Assembly: GCF_001854765.1 (NCBI RefSeq)
Contig: NZ_LJJE01000092.1
Coordinates: forward strand, 62,001 to 126,000
Length of the DNA: 64,000 nt
Direction: 5' to 3'
Origin: Vibrio sonorensis
Lineage (GTDB): Bacteria > Pseudomonadota > Gammaproteobacteria > Enterobacterales > Vibrionaceae
Of the stretch, positions 9,808 to 18,526 are shown in pieces (within the stretch, counting starts at the first letter, position 1; each line of letters opens with the position of its first letter). The position numbers and the translations under genes are program-made. The notes under the pieces were generated by a model. The model worked only from the letters and a program-made list of their open reading frames with translations, was not told where the DNA came from and made no database searches.

Positions 9808-10331
9808 TAAAAAAAGCTGTGCCTCCCGCTTGGTTACTGGTGTTGATAGGTTTGCTCCTCAACATCGCAGCGATAGTTATGTCCAGCATTGTGCTGGATG
9901 ACCTCAGTGATGAAGTGGCAGAACTGAGTGAAAAAAAGGAAGAAAACCTCTATTCCATCCAATTAGCTTGGAACCACGTTGAAACCTTAGAACGAAAACG
10001 AGAGTTTTTGCTGCTCTACTTTTCTATTGCAAATGATCAGTCTCACGATAACCCCGTTACTACAGCAGTTAAAGAGCAGTTGGCGCCTTGGATTAATTCA
10101 GAACCGAAAAATCTTGCGCTTGAATCATTGCCAACCTTTCTCGACAAAATAGAGATGGCTCAGCAAGTTCAACGCAATCGAATCGATGATTTGTACTTGG
10201 GAAATGTGGCAGTGTCAGAGCAAATGCTGGGGTTTAATGAACGCATTGCTTGGTATAAAAACATTGGTTTGTTTCTGCAAGTTTTTGGCTTAGCGCTTAT
10301 ATTGGCAAGAGACTTAGCGCGCAAACCATAA
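9801..10331 (+). CDS. Hypothetical two-helix membrane protein
   Basis: The family was not recognised. The 176-residue product begins with a hydrophobic segment (about residues 10-32) and ends with another (about residues 150-168). Between them is a polar, helix-rich region, probably periplasmic, that begins as a likely coiled coil (LSDEVAELSEKKEE). The ATG at 9801 lies inside the stop region of the MAPEG gene, so the two are probably co-translated. A longer frame to 9747 exists but overlaps the MAPEG gene. Confidence 0.65.
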   Translation: MVIKKAVPPAWLLVLIGLLLNIAAIVMSSIVLDDLSDEVAELSEKKEENLYSIQLAWNHVETLERKREFLLLYFSIANDQSHDNPVTTAVKEQLAPWINSEPKNLALESLPTFLDKIEMAQQVQRNRIDDLYLGNVAVSEQMLGFNERIAWYKNIGLFLQVFGLALILARDLARKP

Positions 10332-10354
10332 AAAATGGCCGCGCGGTGCGGCCA
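10329..10354 (-). terminator. Terminator of the acyltransferase gene, possibly bidirectional
   Basis: A 7-bp stem, TGGCCGC and GCGGCCA, with a five-base loop is followed on the minus strand by six T residues. It separates the convergent membrane-protein and acyltransferase genes. Confidence 0.75.
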
Positions 10355-10374
10355 CTTGTCTACTGGGTCAATGG

Positions 10375-11397
10375 TTATCGAATCAACCATTTTTGTAGAG
10401 GAGTTCGCTCTACAATGGCGACAAACAGCAGGGTGATAACCACCGTACCACCAAATACGACCAAGTCACCCATTGGACCTTGGAAGCCATACATCCCCGC
10501 CACGTTCTGCATAGCAATGATAAAAATAATATGGCTTACATAAATAGCGAGCACTCGCTTACCCAAGTAGTGCACAACTTTGTTGTTTCCTAGGTCTGGG
10601 TGGTTGAGTAACCAAAGGAAAAGACCAGTAGCCCAAAGCGCTGTACCAAAGAGGTAATCATGTGCGTTAAAAGCGGCATCATAGCCATCAAGTGCAAAAG
10701 CTTCGCCGAAGTGGATAAGCAAGCCTAAGACGGCGATTGCTGCTGCGGTTTTTGACTTTAACGTAAACTCGTTTTGGCGAATCAAATAGCCAATAGCGAC
10801 CATTAGAGTGGCAAAGAAAGGTCCATTTCGGGTGAAAAATGGCGAAGGCAGGTCAGTGACAACGACATAGCTTCCAGCCAATACGCCATAAATGTAAAGC
10901 ACGACCGCAATTGGTAATAACAGACGGGTTTGCTTGTAGTGGTTGAGTAAAGCAATAAGACCGACCGCCATGATTAGCGCAGGAATAAACCACAAGTGAA
11001 CTAACCCACCTTCGAGCAATGAGTTAAGTGGCGCTTCACCAAGATAGCCCCAATAGCCTTTTCGTTCGGCGAGATAGCCGTTTTGCATGACGACGTGCCA
11101 CTGGAATGGGAAAAGCAGACTAATTGCGCTCCATACCACCCAGATCCTTACCAAGGGTTTTGAATACTGTTTGAGGGTGTCAAGTGGGGCAGTTGCCAAC
11201 TTTGGTTGAACAAAAAAACCAGCCAACAAGAAAAACAGCGGAACGCCAAAACGCGTTAGCTGATTAAATATGTAGGCAAACCAAGGTTCTTCGTTGAACT
11301 GGAAATAGCTGTAAAACATACCGCAATGCATCGCTAAGATAGCAAAGATTGCCACGACTCGTCCCAATTCGAGACTACTGATAATCTTCTTATTCAT
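10375..11397 (-). CDS. Acyltransferase-3 family membrane protein
   Basis: A 340-residue integral membrane protein with about ten hydrophobic segments. It begins with the family pattern LELGRVVAIFAILAMHCGMF, in which the conserved Arg and His are visible. Members transfer acyl groups to surface polysaccharide, lipid or other acceptors across the inner membrane. No polysaccharide genes are nearby, so the acceptor cannot be guessed. It stands alone, with its own terminator and a 190-bp upstream region shared with the divergent tetR gene (11588). Confidence 0.85.
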   Translation of the reverse strand: MNKKIISSLELGRVVAIFAILAMHCGMFYSYFQFNEEPWFAYIFNQLTRFGVPLFFLLAGFFVQPKLATAPLDTLKQYSKPLVRIWVVWSAISLLFPFQWHVVMQNGYLAERKGYWGYLGEAPLNSLLEGGLVHLWFIPALIMAVGLIALLNHYKQTRLLLPIAVVLYIYGVLAGSYVVVTDLPSPFFTRNGPFFATLMVAIGYLIRQNEFTLKSKTAAAIAVLGLLIHFGEAFALDGYDAAFNAHDYLFGTALWATGLFLWLLNHPDLGNNKVVHYLGKRVLAIYVSHIIFIIAMQNVAGMYGFQGPMGDLVVFGGTVVITLLFVAIVERTPLQKWLIR

Positions 11398-11540
11398 ACT
11401 TACACCAAAATATTGATAATTAAGCTAATTTATCATGGAGATGATTTAATAGTCTGTTTTGGTTCAAATTTTAAGCTTCCGTTACATTAAGAATAATTTA
11501 AGATTCGTGTATTTTTAGAGTCAATTAACACTTGATTAAT

Positions 11541-11554
11541 AGTACGATCGTGCT
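11541..11554. promoter_or_regulatory. TetR-type operator, copy 1
   Basis: AGTACGATCGTGCT is a near-perfect palindrome 34 bp before the tetR start. A close variant occurs before the downstream hydrolase gene (12229-12242). Both fit AGnACGrTCGTkCT, implying that the encoded TetR controls both transcripts. Confidence 0.65.
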
Positions 11555-11587
11555 AAAAATAGTAAGCAACAAAAGTAGTGAGTGACA

Positions 11588-12181
11588 ATGGGTAAAGGTA
11601 AAGCAACAAAAGAGCATATTCTGGCAAAAGCATTTGAACTTGCTAGCGAAAATGGTTTGCAAAGCTTAACCATTGGCGCATTGGCTAAGCACTGTGCTAT
11701 GTCTAAAAGTGGCTTATTTGCGCATTTTAACTCGAAAGACAATTTGCAAATAAGTGTACTGGAGTATGCCAATCGCACTTTTATCACCAGAGTTATTACG
11801 CCTGCGCGAACGGCAAATTTCGACAAAGTGGAGAACAAGATCCACGCGCTACTTGATAACTGGCTAAGTTGGAATCACTCCTTTCAAGGCAGTTGCATGT
11901 TTTTGGATGCTTGGAGAGAAGTAGACAGCGAACAAGAGCCGACGCAACTGGCACTAAAGCAGACCATTACCCACTGGATTGATTACCTTGCTATTCAGAT
12001 TGGCAAAGGCAAAGAGTCGGGAGAATTTCGAGCAGACTTAGATGTTAATCAAGCGAGCTTCGAACTTTATGGTCTTTACTTGAGTGCCCATCTGTTTTAT
12101 TCGGTCAAGGGAAAACAGGCCAGTTGTGAGCACTTCTGGTGCGGTGTAAAGCGCCTGATAAGTGATTGGCAAACTAACTAA
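11588..12181 (+). CDS. TetR-family regulator with C-terminal TetR_C domain
   Basis: A 198-residue repressor-like protein. The N-terminal helix-turn-helix reads NGLQSLTIGALAKHC followed by AMSKSGLFAHFNSKDNL. The C-terminal region (WLSWNHSFQGSCMFLDAWREVDS) matches the subgroup often found next to alpha/beta hydrolases. ATG at 11588 is chosen over an in-frame GTG two codons upstream. It lies immediately before an alpha/beta hydrolase gene, separated by a terminator and a second operator, so the two are transcribed separately under the same control. Confidence 0.87.
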   Translation: MGKGKATKEHILAKAFELASENGLQSLTIGALAKHCAMSKSGLFAHFNSKDNLQISVLEYANRTFITRVITPARTANFDKVENKIHALLDNWLSWNHSFQGSCMFLDAWREVDSEQEPTQLALKQTITHWIDYLAIQIGKGKESGEFRADLDVNQASFELYGLYLSAHLFYSVKGKQASCEHFWCGVKRLISDWQTN

Positions 12182-12187
12182 TTCTAC

Positions 12188-12215
12188 AAAAAGCAGACTC
12201 GGTTTCTGCTTTTTG
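12188..12215 (+). terminator. Terminator after tetR
   Basis: AAAAGCAGA (12189-12197) pairs with TCTGCTTTT (12205-12213) around a seven-base loop, ending in a T tract. It lies 7 bp after the tetR stop and isolates the hydrolase transcript. Confidence 0.75.
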
Positions 12216-12228
12216 TTTAAACTAAAAA

Positions 12229-12242
12229 AGCACGGTCGTTCT
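12229..12242. promoter_or_regulatory. TetR-type operator, copy 2
   Basis: AGCACGGTCGTTCT matches the operator at 11541-11554 in 11 of 14 positions and lies 15 bp before the hydrolase start, where bound repressor would block transcription. Confidence 0.6.
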
Positions 12243-12256
12243 AAAAGGACAAAACA

Positions 12257-13114
12257 ATGAGTGAGAAGATCTATTTTAATACCTCTCAAGGCTTTAGCTT
12301 TCGTCGAAGCCTGATAGGAATGAGCACAAAATTGCACCATGCACTTGCCCCCAAACACGCAGAAAAAACGGCAAGAAGACTCTTTCTGACTCCAAATCGA
12401 AGTCAGCCTAAGAACAAAGCGCCAAAAGATCTTATTAAAGGTGAAGTACAATCTAGTGAAGGTAGGCTTGCGACCTACTCTTTAGGTGAAGGGCCGGTAT
12501 GGGTACTAACTCATGGTTGGTCGGGAACAGCGAGTCAGTTTTACCCCTTGATGCAGCATATTGCGGAGAGAGGCTTCACGGCTTTGGCATACGATCATCC
12601 TGCCCATGGAGAAAGTGAAGGGGTATACGGCCACATACCCGCATTTGTCCACGGTTTAGAGGCAGTATTGGACAGTGTTGATCATGTAGCTGGCGTCGTT
12701 GCTCATAGTATGGGAACGGCCTCGGCGTTAGAGTGTCGACACGCAAAGATTAAAGATTGCCCGCTGTTGTTGATTGCGCCGGTTTTAGAGTACCTAGAGA
12801 ACCTGTTCGGCAGCGTTGAACGTTCTGGATACTCTATGCGTTTGTTTAATGCGGTGGTTTCTGAAATCGAGCAAGAATATCGATATCCAATTACTAACAT
12901 TGACCCATATGGCCGACTAGAAAACAGGACTTCGGCAACGGTGATAGTGCACGACAAAGAAGATAAGTTCAGTCCGTTTTCTGTTTCAGAGAAAGCTGCC
13001 GTGGAACTTGATATGGTGGCTTTAGTGGCGACAAAAGGGCAAGGACACGGGCGAGTAATGAAATGTACTCAAGTTATGGAAAGCTTTGACTTGATTGCAC
13101 AAATTGATAAATAA
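12257..13114 (+). CDS. Alpha/beta-fold hydrolase
   Basis: A 285-residue cytoplasmic hydrolase of unknown substrate. It shows the oxyanion motif VLTHGWSG, the nucleophile elbow VVAHSMGTAS (G/A-x-S-x-G type, Ser in AHSMG), an acid in VIVHDKEDKFSP, and the catalytic His in KGQGHGRVM. Ester or thioester hydrolysis is expected. The gene follows tetR and an operator that resembles the tetR operator, so induction by the substrate or a related compound is likely. ATG 12257 has AAAAGGACAAAACA upstream. Confidence 0.85.
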   Translation: MSEKIYFNTSQGFSFRRSLIGMSTKLHHALAPKHAEKTARRLFLTPNRSQPKNKAPKDLIKGEVQSSEGRLATYSLGEGPVWVLTHGWSGTASQFYPLMQHIAERGFTALAYDHPAHGESEGVYGHIPAFVHGLEAVLDSVDHVAGVVAHSMGTASALECRHAKIKDCPLLLIAPVLEYLENLFGSVERSGYSMRLFNAVVSEIEQEYRYPITNIDPYGRLENRTSATVIVHDKEDKFSPFSVSEKAAVELDMVALVATKGQGHGRVMKCTQVMESFDLIAQIDK

Positions 13115-13180
13115 CGCAGCGCATAGATTTGGTACGTTTGGCTTAAGTTTTCGACTTTTGTAATGGGTATGTTATGAAAA

Positions 13181-13203
13181 TAACCACAATGTTGATGTGG
13201 TTA
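13181..13203. promoter_or_regulatory. Perfect dyad upstream of the SLC13 transporter gene
   Basis: TAACCACA (13181-13188) and TGTGGTTA (13196-13203) form a perfect 8-bp inverted repeat with a seven-base centre. No T tract follows, so it looks more like an operator than a terminator. The factor is unknown. Confidence 0.4.
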
Positions 13204-13334
13204 ACAAATTCTGACGAATTAATATCTCCTTAGTTAATTGTATGGGATCCTATAACGGCTAAGCGACGTTCAAAAGAACTTGGAGCAGTTCGGTCGCTTG
13301 GGATAGTGAGCCCATCCTGACAAAGGAAATAATA

Positions 13335-14723
13335 ATGAATAAGAACGATACCGTACCCTTACCCACCAACACTCGTGAATGGTTTTTTAACCGAAACAGT
13401 CTAATTATACTGGCAGATGTTCTTTTGTTTGCCATTCTCTACCACACTTTGCCCTTTGATCCTCAGGTTGTACTGGGGATCAGTACACTAATCTTTATTG
13501 CTATTTTATGGCTAACGGAAGCCCTTCACGTCACTATTACTGCCATATTGGTCCCGATCATGGCGGTGCTTTTTGGCGTTTTTGATACACAAACGGCGCT
13601 TAACAACTTTTCAAATTCGATCATTTTTTTGTTCCTTGGTGGCTTTGCTCTTGCTGCGGCAATGCACCGACAAGGTTTGGACAAAGTGATTGCCGATAAA
13701 GTACTGGTTATGGCTAAGGGAAGAATGAGCGTCGCCGTTTTTATGCTATTTGGCGTCACTGCGGCACTATCGATGTGGATCAGTAATACAGCGACCACGG
13801 CGATGATGTTACCACTGGTGTTAGGCGTATTGAGCAAAGTGAATGCTGAGAGTGAACACAAAACATATGTGTTTGTTTTACTTGGCATCGCCTACAGCGC
13901 CAGTATTGGTGGCATTGCCACCGTTGTTGGAAGTCCACCTAACGCTATTGCGGCTGCGGAGGTCGGCTTAACTTTTACCGACTGGATGGCATTTGGTCTT
14001 CCAACTACCTTGATCATGCTTCCTGTCGCCATATTAGTTTTACATCTAGTATTGAAACCGGATCTCAGTGGCGAATTTGAGCTGAATTTTGAACCAGTGA
14101 ACTGGGATAAGGGCAAAGTCGTCACTTTGCTAATCTTTGCGACTACGGTTGTCTTTTGGATTTTTAGTAAGCCTATTAACGCTCTTATCGGTGGCTATGC
14201 TAGGTTCGACACTATTGTAGCCCTAAGTGCTATCGTCGCGGTTAACTTTGCCAGAGTTGTGCATTGGAAAGATATTGAAAAGACTGCTGATTGGGGTGTG
14301 TTGATACTATTTGGCGGAGGTATCTGTTTGAGTAATATCCTCAAAGCGACAGGAGCTAGTGTCTTTATTGCCAATAGCTTAAGTGAATGGATTGCCCATT
14401 GGGGGATATTCCCAATAATCGCCGTGGTAGCCCTATTTGTGGTTTTCTTAACAGAGTTTGCCAGCAACACAGCAAGCGCGGCGCTACTTATCCCCGTGTT
14501 TGCGAGTGTGGCGGAAGTGTTTGGAATGTCACCAGTGATCCTGTCTGTACTTATCGCCGTTGCCGCTTCGTGCGCTTTTATGCTTCCGGTGGCCACCCCA
14601 CCTAACGCGATAGTGTTTGGTTCTGGTCATATTAAACAGCAAGAGATGATGAGAGTGGGAGTGATTTTAAACCTAGCGTGTATCGCTGTATTAGCGATGA
14701 TTGCACAGGTTTTTTGGCTCTAG
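13335..14723 (+). CDS. SLC13/DASS-family anion:Na+ symporter
   Basis: A 462-residue inner-membrane transporter, likely for di- or tricarboxylates or sulfate with Na+. It carries the duplicated SNT signature of the DASS family: [14 protein letters not shown] in the first half and [14 protein letters not shown] in the second, plus the VGSPPNAIA and [13 protein letters not shown] hairpin motifs. About eleven hydrophobic segments are visible. The ATG follows AAAGGAAATAATA. It is monocistronic with a strong terminator downstream. The exact substrate cannot be read from the sequence. Confidence 0.88.
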   Translation: MNKNDTVPLPTNTREWFFNRNSLIILADVLLFAILYHTLPFDPQVVLGISTLIFIAILWLTEALHVTITAILVPIMAVLFGVFDTQTALNNFSNSIIFLFLGGFALAAAMHRQGLDKVIADKVLVMAKGRMSVAVFMLFGVTAALSMWISNTATTAMMLPLVLGVLSKVNAESEHKTYVFVLLGIAYSASIGGIATVVGSPPNAIAAAEVGLTFTDWMAFGLPTTLIMLPVAILVLHLVLKPDLSGEFELNFEPVNWDKGKVVTLLIFATTVVFWIFSKPINALIGGYARFDTIVALSAIVAVNFARVVHWKDIEKTADWGVLILFGGGICLSNILKATGASVFIANSLSEWIAHWGIFPIIAVVALFVVFLTEFASNTASAALLIPVFASVAEVFGMSPVILSVLIAVAASCAFMLPVATPPNAIVFGSGHIKQQEMMRVGVILNLACIAVLAMIAQVFWL

Positions 14724-14745
14724 ATTACCGTATGAAGTTTAAGGT

Positions 14746-14782
14746 AAAGACCGGTGTTTGTGACACTGGTCTTTATTTTTTC
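14746..14782 (+). terminator. Terminator after the SLC13 gene
   Basis: A 12-bp stem, AAAGACCGGTGT with ACACTGGTCTTT (one G-T pair), and a five-base loop are followed by a T-rich tract. Confidence 0.9.
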
Positions 14783-14960
14783 TAGCTTCAAAATTTATAT
14801 GGTTTATTTTTTGATTTTGCCCACTATAATTCGAGCCTCAATCACAAAGTTAACAATAAGCGTGTGAGTTGGGTGCAATGTTTGAGTCATGAACTTTTTT
14901 TCCCAAACTCGCTACTGATAGTATCCTGCTGCAGGAACAGAGCTTACCACCACAATAAAT

Positions 14961-15902
14961 ATGAAAGACAGAGTAGTGGTCTCAGTATCATCGATACATG
15001 GGACGAAACATTTTCACTTTGGTAAAAAGCTAAGACGCCTATTGAAAGGGGTCAGTTGCTCTATTCTTGTGGGCGCAGTGATCGCTGGAACCACTATTTA
15101 TTACTTGAAACACGAACGAGACTTTGCGGTTGTTAAACAGCAGGAACTGCAACAAGAACAGATGTCTCTTACCGAAGAAGTCGAGTCGCTGAAAGACTTA
15201 AAAGCGAACTTAGAAAACGACTTAGTTGAACGTGAAGAAAAGTTTAATTTGGTTTCCGATCGCTTGGGCGATCTTGAAAAGGTACTCGGTGTTGGTGAAT
15301 CGGAAGGCGAACTTGATACTCGCCTTGATACTGCTGCGATTACTTCTTCTGTTCGCGTGGTGATGTTAACTCAGATTCCTAGTGGTGCACCTGTACACAA
15401 TGCGCGTTTGTCTTCTGGTTACGGTAAGCGCAAGCATCCAGTGACAGGGTTTATCAAGTTTCATCGCGGACTCGATTTTGCGGTGAATACTGGAACGCCG
15501 ATTTACGCACCAGCCGACGGTGTTGTCGAAGTGATTCGTCCGAGCAAAAAAGGCTCGGGTAATTTTCTTCAATTGCAGCATTCGTATGGCTTTACCACCT
15601 CGTATTCACACTTGAACAAGTTTGCCGTTAAGCGCGGTGAGTTTGTTCAGAAAGGGGATCTGATTGCTTACTCAGGTAATAGCGGTTTGTCTTCAGGTCC
15701 TCACCTTCATTATGAAGTGCGTTTTGTGGGACGAGCTCTGGATCCAAGGGCATTTGTCGATTGGGGGGTCGATAACTTTGATACTATTTTCACTAAAATC
15801 AGAGGCATTCAATGGGATTCTTTAGTAAACAAGGTCGAGCAAAGGGTCAGTACTCAGCTACAACTATCATCTCACAAGGCTGCCAAGTCACCGGACAGCT
15901 AA
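14961..15902 (+). CDS. M23-family (LytM) peptidase, membrane-anchored
   Basis: Predicted periplasmic peptidoglycan endopeptidase of 313 residues. A short cytoplasmic segment, one membrane helix (about residues 32-48), a coiled coil (about 58-112) and a C-terminal LytM domain are visible. Zinc ligands appear in KFHRGLDFA (His and Asp) and GPHLHYEV (His); the extra His lies in TSYSHLN. The bactofilin gene starts inside the last 91 bases. M23 peptidase plus bactofilin pairs set cell shape or local wall remodelling in several bacteria, so a joint role in morphology is likely. Confidence 0.92.
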   Translation: MKDRVVVSVSSIHGTKHFHFGKKLRRLLKGVSCSILVGAVIAGTTIYYLKHERDFAVVKQQELQQEQMSLTEEVESLKDLKANLENDLVEREEKFNLVSDRLGDLEKVLGVGESEGELDTRLDTAAITSSVRVVMLTQIPSGAPVHNARLSSGYGKRKHPVTGFIKFHRGLDFAVNTGTPIYAPADGVVEVIRPSKKGSGNFLQLQHSYGFTTSYSHLNKFAVKRGEFVQKGDLIAYSGNSGLSSGPHLHYEVRFVGRALDPRAFVDWGVDNFDTIFTKIRGIQWDSLVNKVEQRVSTQLQLSSHKAAKSPDS

Positions 15903-16234
15903 AACTTGAAAAAGACCTTCAGGTTGACGGAAAAATTGAAGGACAGATCCATGCGGATCAAACTTTGTTGATCAGTGAACAAGGTTCGGTTTATGGGGAT
16001 GTTTACGCTTCGCGGGTGGTTATCAACGGGACATTCGACGGCAACTGCCATGCAGAAAAAATCGAAATTCTGTCGCAAGGTAAAGTAACTGGTACCCTAT
16101 ATACTGACGACTTGAGCATTGAGCAAGGCGGTAGGTTCAACGGTGAAACTAAGCCGGGTAAAGCCAAGCCGGTGGTTGATATTACTACTGCGACCGATGG
16201 GCAAAGTGAAAAAAAGCAGATTAATGCCAGTTAA
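15812..16234 (+). CDS. Bactofilin (polymer-forming cytoskeletal protein)
   Basis: A 140-residue protein with the bactofilin beta-helix core (about residues 18-112), built from repeats such as GCQVTGQLKLEKDLQVDGKI and VYGDVYASRVVINGTFDGNC, with disordered ends. Bactofilins form nucleotide-free filaments at the inner membrane and position wall enzymes. The ATG at 15812 follows AGAGGCATTCA and lies 91 bp inside the peptidase gene in another frame. Both proteins are complete across the overlap, so I read it as a genuine overlap, not a frameshift. Confidence 0.92.
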   Translation: MGFFSKQGRAKGQYSATTIISQGCQVTGQLKLEKDLQVDGKIEGQIHADQTLLISEQGSVYGDVYASRVVINGTFDGNCHAEKIEILSQGKVTGTLYTDDLSIEQGGRFNGETKPGKAKPVVDITTATDGQSEKKQINAS

Positions 16235-16343
16235 CGCGTACTAATCTTTGCAACACTTGATCTGAGTCACTTGTCAGTTTGGCGCACCAACTCTTCCTCG
16301 ACCATACTTATATGTAGGTGACGTCGAGAGAGGAGGACAAGTG

Positions 16344-16595
16344 ATGAAAAACGAACTTGATCCCAACAAAATTTTGCATGCTTACGAAATGGTGATGGAA
16401 CGAGGCACCCCGACAGAGCACGGCAAGATGTACGAGGGTATTGAGGCTTTCTCAGATTATGATGGCTACAATATCTATATGCGTGGCAATGGTGTGGAGC
16501 TTAAAGTTGGCTTTCACAATACCTATCACCTTGAGTACGATCAAGAGCACCTCAGAGACAGCTTTTTAAAGAAAGTTGCTTTGCTCTCCAAGTAA
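16344..16595 (+). CDS. Small conserved hypothetical protein, DUF3081-like
   Basis: An 83-residue acidic, soluble protein with no known function. The start MKNELDPNKILHAYE and the central SDYDGYNIYMRGNGVELKVGFHNTYHLEY resemble, from memory, the DUF3081 family of Vibrio and relatives. AGGAGG at 16331-16336 gives ideal spacing to ATG 16344, better than to the GTG at 16341. It lies downstream of the peptidase-bactofilin pair but 110 bp away, so co-transcription is uncertain. Confidence 0.65.
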   Translation: MKNELDPNKILHAYEMVMERGTPTEHGKMYEGIEAFSDYDGYNIYMRGNGVELKVGFHNTYHLEYDQEHLRDSFLKKVALLSK

Positions 16596-16612
16596 CGCTT
16601 ACCGCAACGATA

Positions 16613-16643
16613 TTATCTCAGCCCGATTAAGGGGCTGAGATAA
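16613..16643. terminator. Hairpin between convergent genes
   Basis: A perfect 12-bp stem, TTATCTCAGCCC and GGGCTGAGATAA, has a seven-base loop. It has no strong T tract on either strand but lies exactly between the convergent stops of the DUF3081-like gene and maoP, so it may end both transcripts. Confidence 0.55.
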
Positions 16644-16649
16644 AGATTG

Positions 16650-17006
16650 TTAGTCTTCTACAAGGCTTACTTCTTCCGAAAAGTCTTCGCTAACACTATC
16701 GGGTTTACTGCGGCCGTTAAGGGTGTGAAAACGTTTTCTTCCCCTCGCCAATTGGGTGTATTTCAGCCAAGTACGCTCTAGTTTTGTTTTGGCTTTCCCT
16801 GGGTTATCTAACACCTTTAGAAAGTGTTTTTCTTCACTGTTTTCAGCGTGGATCTCGCCATTTTCTAGTGCAACCATAGTGTCACCATAAAAGATTAGGA
16901 TCTCTTCTTCGCTGAGCGTAAAATCTCCCGATTTCGCAAAACCTCGCGGAAATTTAGTGTTGTCGTAAAATCGTTTTTTACCCGGACGAAATTGAATATC
17001 GGACAT
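16650..17006 (-). CDS. maoP: DUF413 family protein, MaoP-like (macrodomain Ori organisation)
   Basis: A 118-residue protein matching the E. coli MaoP/YifE pattern: RFYDNTKFPRGFAKSGDFT near the N-terminus, then ERTWLKYTQLARGRKRFHTLNG. MaoP with its site maoS organises the Ori macrodomain in enterobacteria; the Vibrio role is not established. As in E. coli, the gene is divergent from hdfR. ATG 17006 fits the family N-terminus better than the upstream in-frame TTG at 17042. Confidence 0.85.
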   Translation of the reverse strand: MSDIQFRPGKKRFYDNTKFPRGFAKSGDFTLSEEEILIFYGDTMVALENGEIHAENSEEKHFLKVLDNPGKAKTKLERTWLKYTQLARGRKRFHTLNGRSKPDSVSEDFSEEVSLVED

Positions 17007-17177
17007 AGTCCCGTGCCCCTGTGAGCTAATAGAATGATTCAAAGCGAAAATTAGGACTAATTGGCCAAAAAGAAAAACAAAAGTTTTTTATCGTCAGGAT
17101 AGAATTTTATTATTAATCTGTATTCATAATAAGTTAAACAACAATGACACATTTGGCAGTTATGCCGGAGTAGAAAA

Positions 17178-18019
17178 ATGGACGTAAAAGTCTTTAAAAC
17201 GTTTTTGGAGTTAGCTAAAGTTCGCCACTTTGGAAAAGCGGCAGAGAATCTGTATATCACCCAAGCGGCCGTGAGTGCGAGAATCAAGCAACTGGAGAGC
17301 TATTTTGACACCCAGTTGTTTATTCGAGATCGCAATAATATCAAGCTCACTTCTTCCGGTGAACGTTTGATAGGTTACGCAGAAGTGATGGTGACGACCT
17401 TACAACAAGCGAAGATGGAATTGTCATTAGAGAGTGGTAAGGCACTGCAACTCACCATGGGTGGCACGCCCAACGTATGGGACGCTACTTACAATCCTGC
17501 TTAAGTGTGGTCACTGGAGCATTTGGTGGTTACGGATTTATCGCGGAAGTGATGGGCCGCGAAACATTGACGCGTAACTTGCAAGAACGCACTTTAGATA
17601 TGGCGTTTGCTCTAGACCCGATTAAAGCTGACGAGTTTTATTGCAAACAAGTATCTAGTCTCACATTGGTATTGGTCTCTACGGAAAATAAAAACTTAAG
17701 CGATATTTTTGCGAGTCGATACATTTACGTAGATTGGGGCACTCGTTTTTCTTCCGAACACGGAGAACGCCACCCCAAAATACCCGCACCCTATTTGCGA
17801 ACCTCTACCGCTCGAATAGCGTTAGATTTTATTCTTGAAAAAGGTGGTTCGGCCTATCTACCAGAAAGTTTGGTAGAACCGCACTTAACAAGCGGGGAGC
17901 TGTTTAGAGTCGGTGACGTTACGCCTTGGCCTCGGCCAGTCTATTTGAGTTATAGAAAAGCGAGCACATCGATAGAAGCGATAGAACAAGTCGAAAGGCT
18001 GTTGCAAGGCGACGACTAG
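17178..18019 (+). CDS. hdfR: LysR-family regulator HdfR, split by a one-base frameshift
   Basis: Transcriptional regulator known in E. coli as a flhDC repressor. The N-terminal helix-turn-helix (MDVKVFKTFLELAKVRHFGK, NLYITQAAVSARIKQLE) is intact to about 17483. The substrate-binding domain continues in the next frame to 18019. The join GGTPNVWDA then YLQSCLSVV matches the family, and one added base near 17484-17487 restores 280 residues, close to the 279 of E. coli HdfR. Gene order hdfR/maoP supports the identity. The shift is probably an assembly error. Confidence 0.85.
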
Positions 18020-18029
18020 TTGGCAATTG

Positions 18030-18055
18030 AACGCCCCAACGGTAGGGGCGTTTTT
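18030..18055 (+). terminator. Terminator after hdfR
   Basis: AACGCCCC (18030-18037) and GGGGCGTT (18045-18052) form an 8-bp stem with a seven-base loop, followed by a T tract. Confidence 0.9.
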
Positions 18056-18071
18056 CAGCAAGCGTACGGCG

Positions 18072-18275
18072 TTATAAATCCATTAAACTCTCAATCGACT
18101 CTTCAAGTGATAAGTGATGAAAAGAGTGGATTTGACCGTTTTCCGAAGCATCGATCAACACTTTCTCGATACTAGAATGGCCGTATTGATCAATAAAGCC
18201 CAAAGACTGATCTACGCTAGAGCTGGTCAGCTTTAACTGATTATTCAAAACGATAGTACAAGTATGTAAGTTCAT
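18072..18275 (-). CDS. Small hypothetical protein
   Basis: A 67-residue, soluble, acidic protein that I do not recognise. AAGGAA eight bases before ATG 18275 supports the start; a TTG two codons upstream is too close to that site. It is convergent with hdfR and shares the 18276-18526 upstream region with the divergent alkA/ada gene. No membrane segment, cysteine cluster or helix-turn-helix is visible. Confidence 0.6.
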   Translation of the reverse strand: MNLHTCTIVLNNQLKLTSSSVDQSLGFIDQYGHSSIEKVLIDASENGQIHSFHHLSLEESIESLMDL

Positions 18276-18526
18276 AGCCAACTTCCTTGTGAACAGAAGT
18301 ATTATTGTCGTTAAATAGAGAAATCGTGATTATTTGAATTGCGATCTACTCCAAGCCTTCACTAACCTTAGACAACAACTTTGCAAACATGCAAACTTAT
18401 TCGACGAGCTAATGAGTTTGTCTCGGTGCTTTTCGATACATTCAGTTCCGAAAGTGGCGAGTACTTAAGATAGACTGGCGTAAAATAAAAGGACGTAAAT
18501 CGCTTCAAGGTGTTTTAAGGACAAGT

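Noticed and set aside
15812-15902. M23/bactofilin overlap as another frameshift
   Set aside because: The frame change has the same sense as the artefacts, but the peptidase has a full C-terminus and the bactofilin its own ATG and ribosome site. Joining them would give no known fusion.
16270-16335. RNA hairpin (CCTCGAC with GTCGAGAG) hiding the ribosome site of the DUF3081-like gene
   Set aside because: The pairing is imperfect and far apart; there is no supporting conservation to judge.
18380-18396. Repeats GCAAAC...GCAAAC as an Ada box
   Set aside because: The spacing and sequence do not match the known Ada box (AAAGCGCA with an A-rich partner); a random A/T-rich match is as likely.
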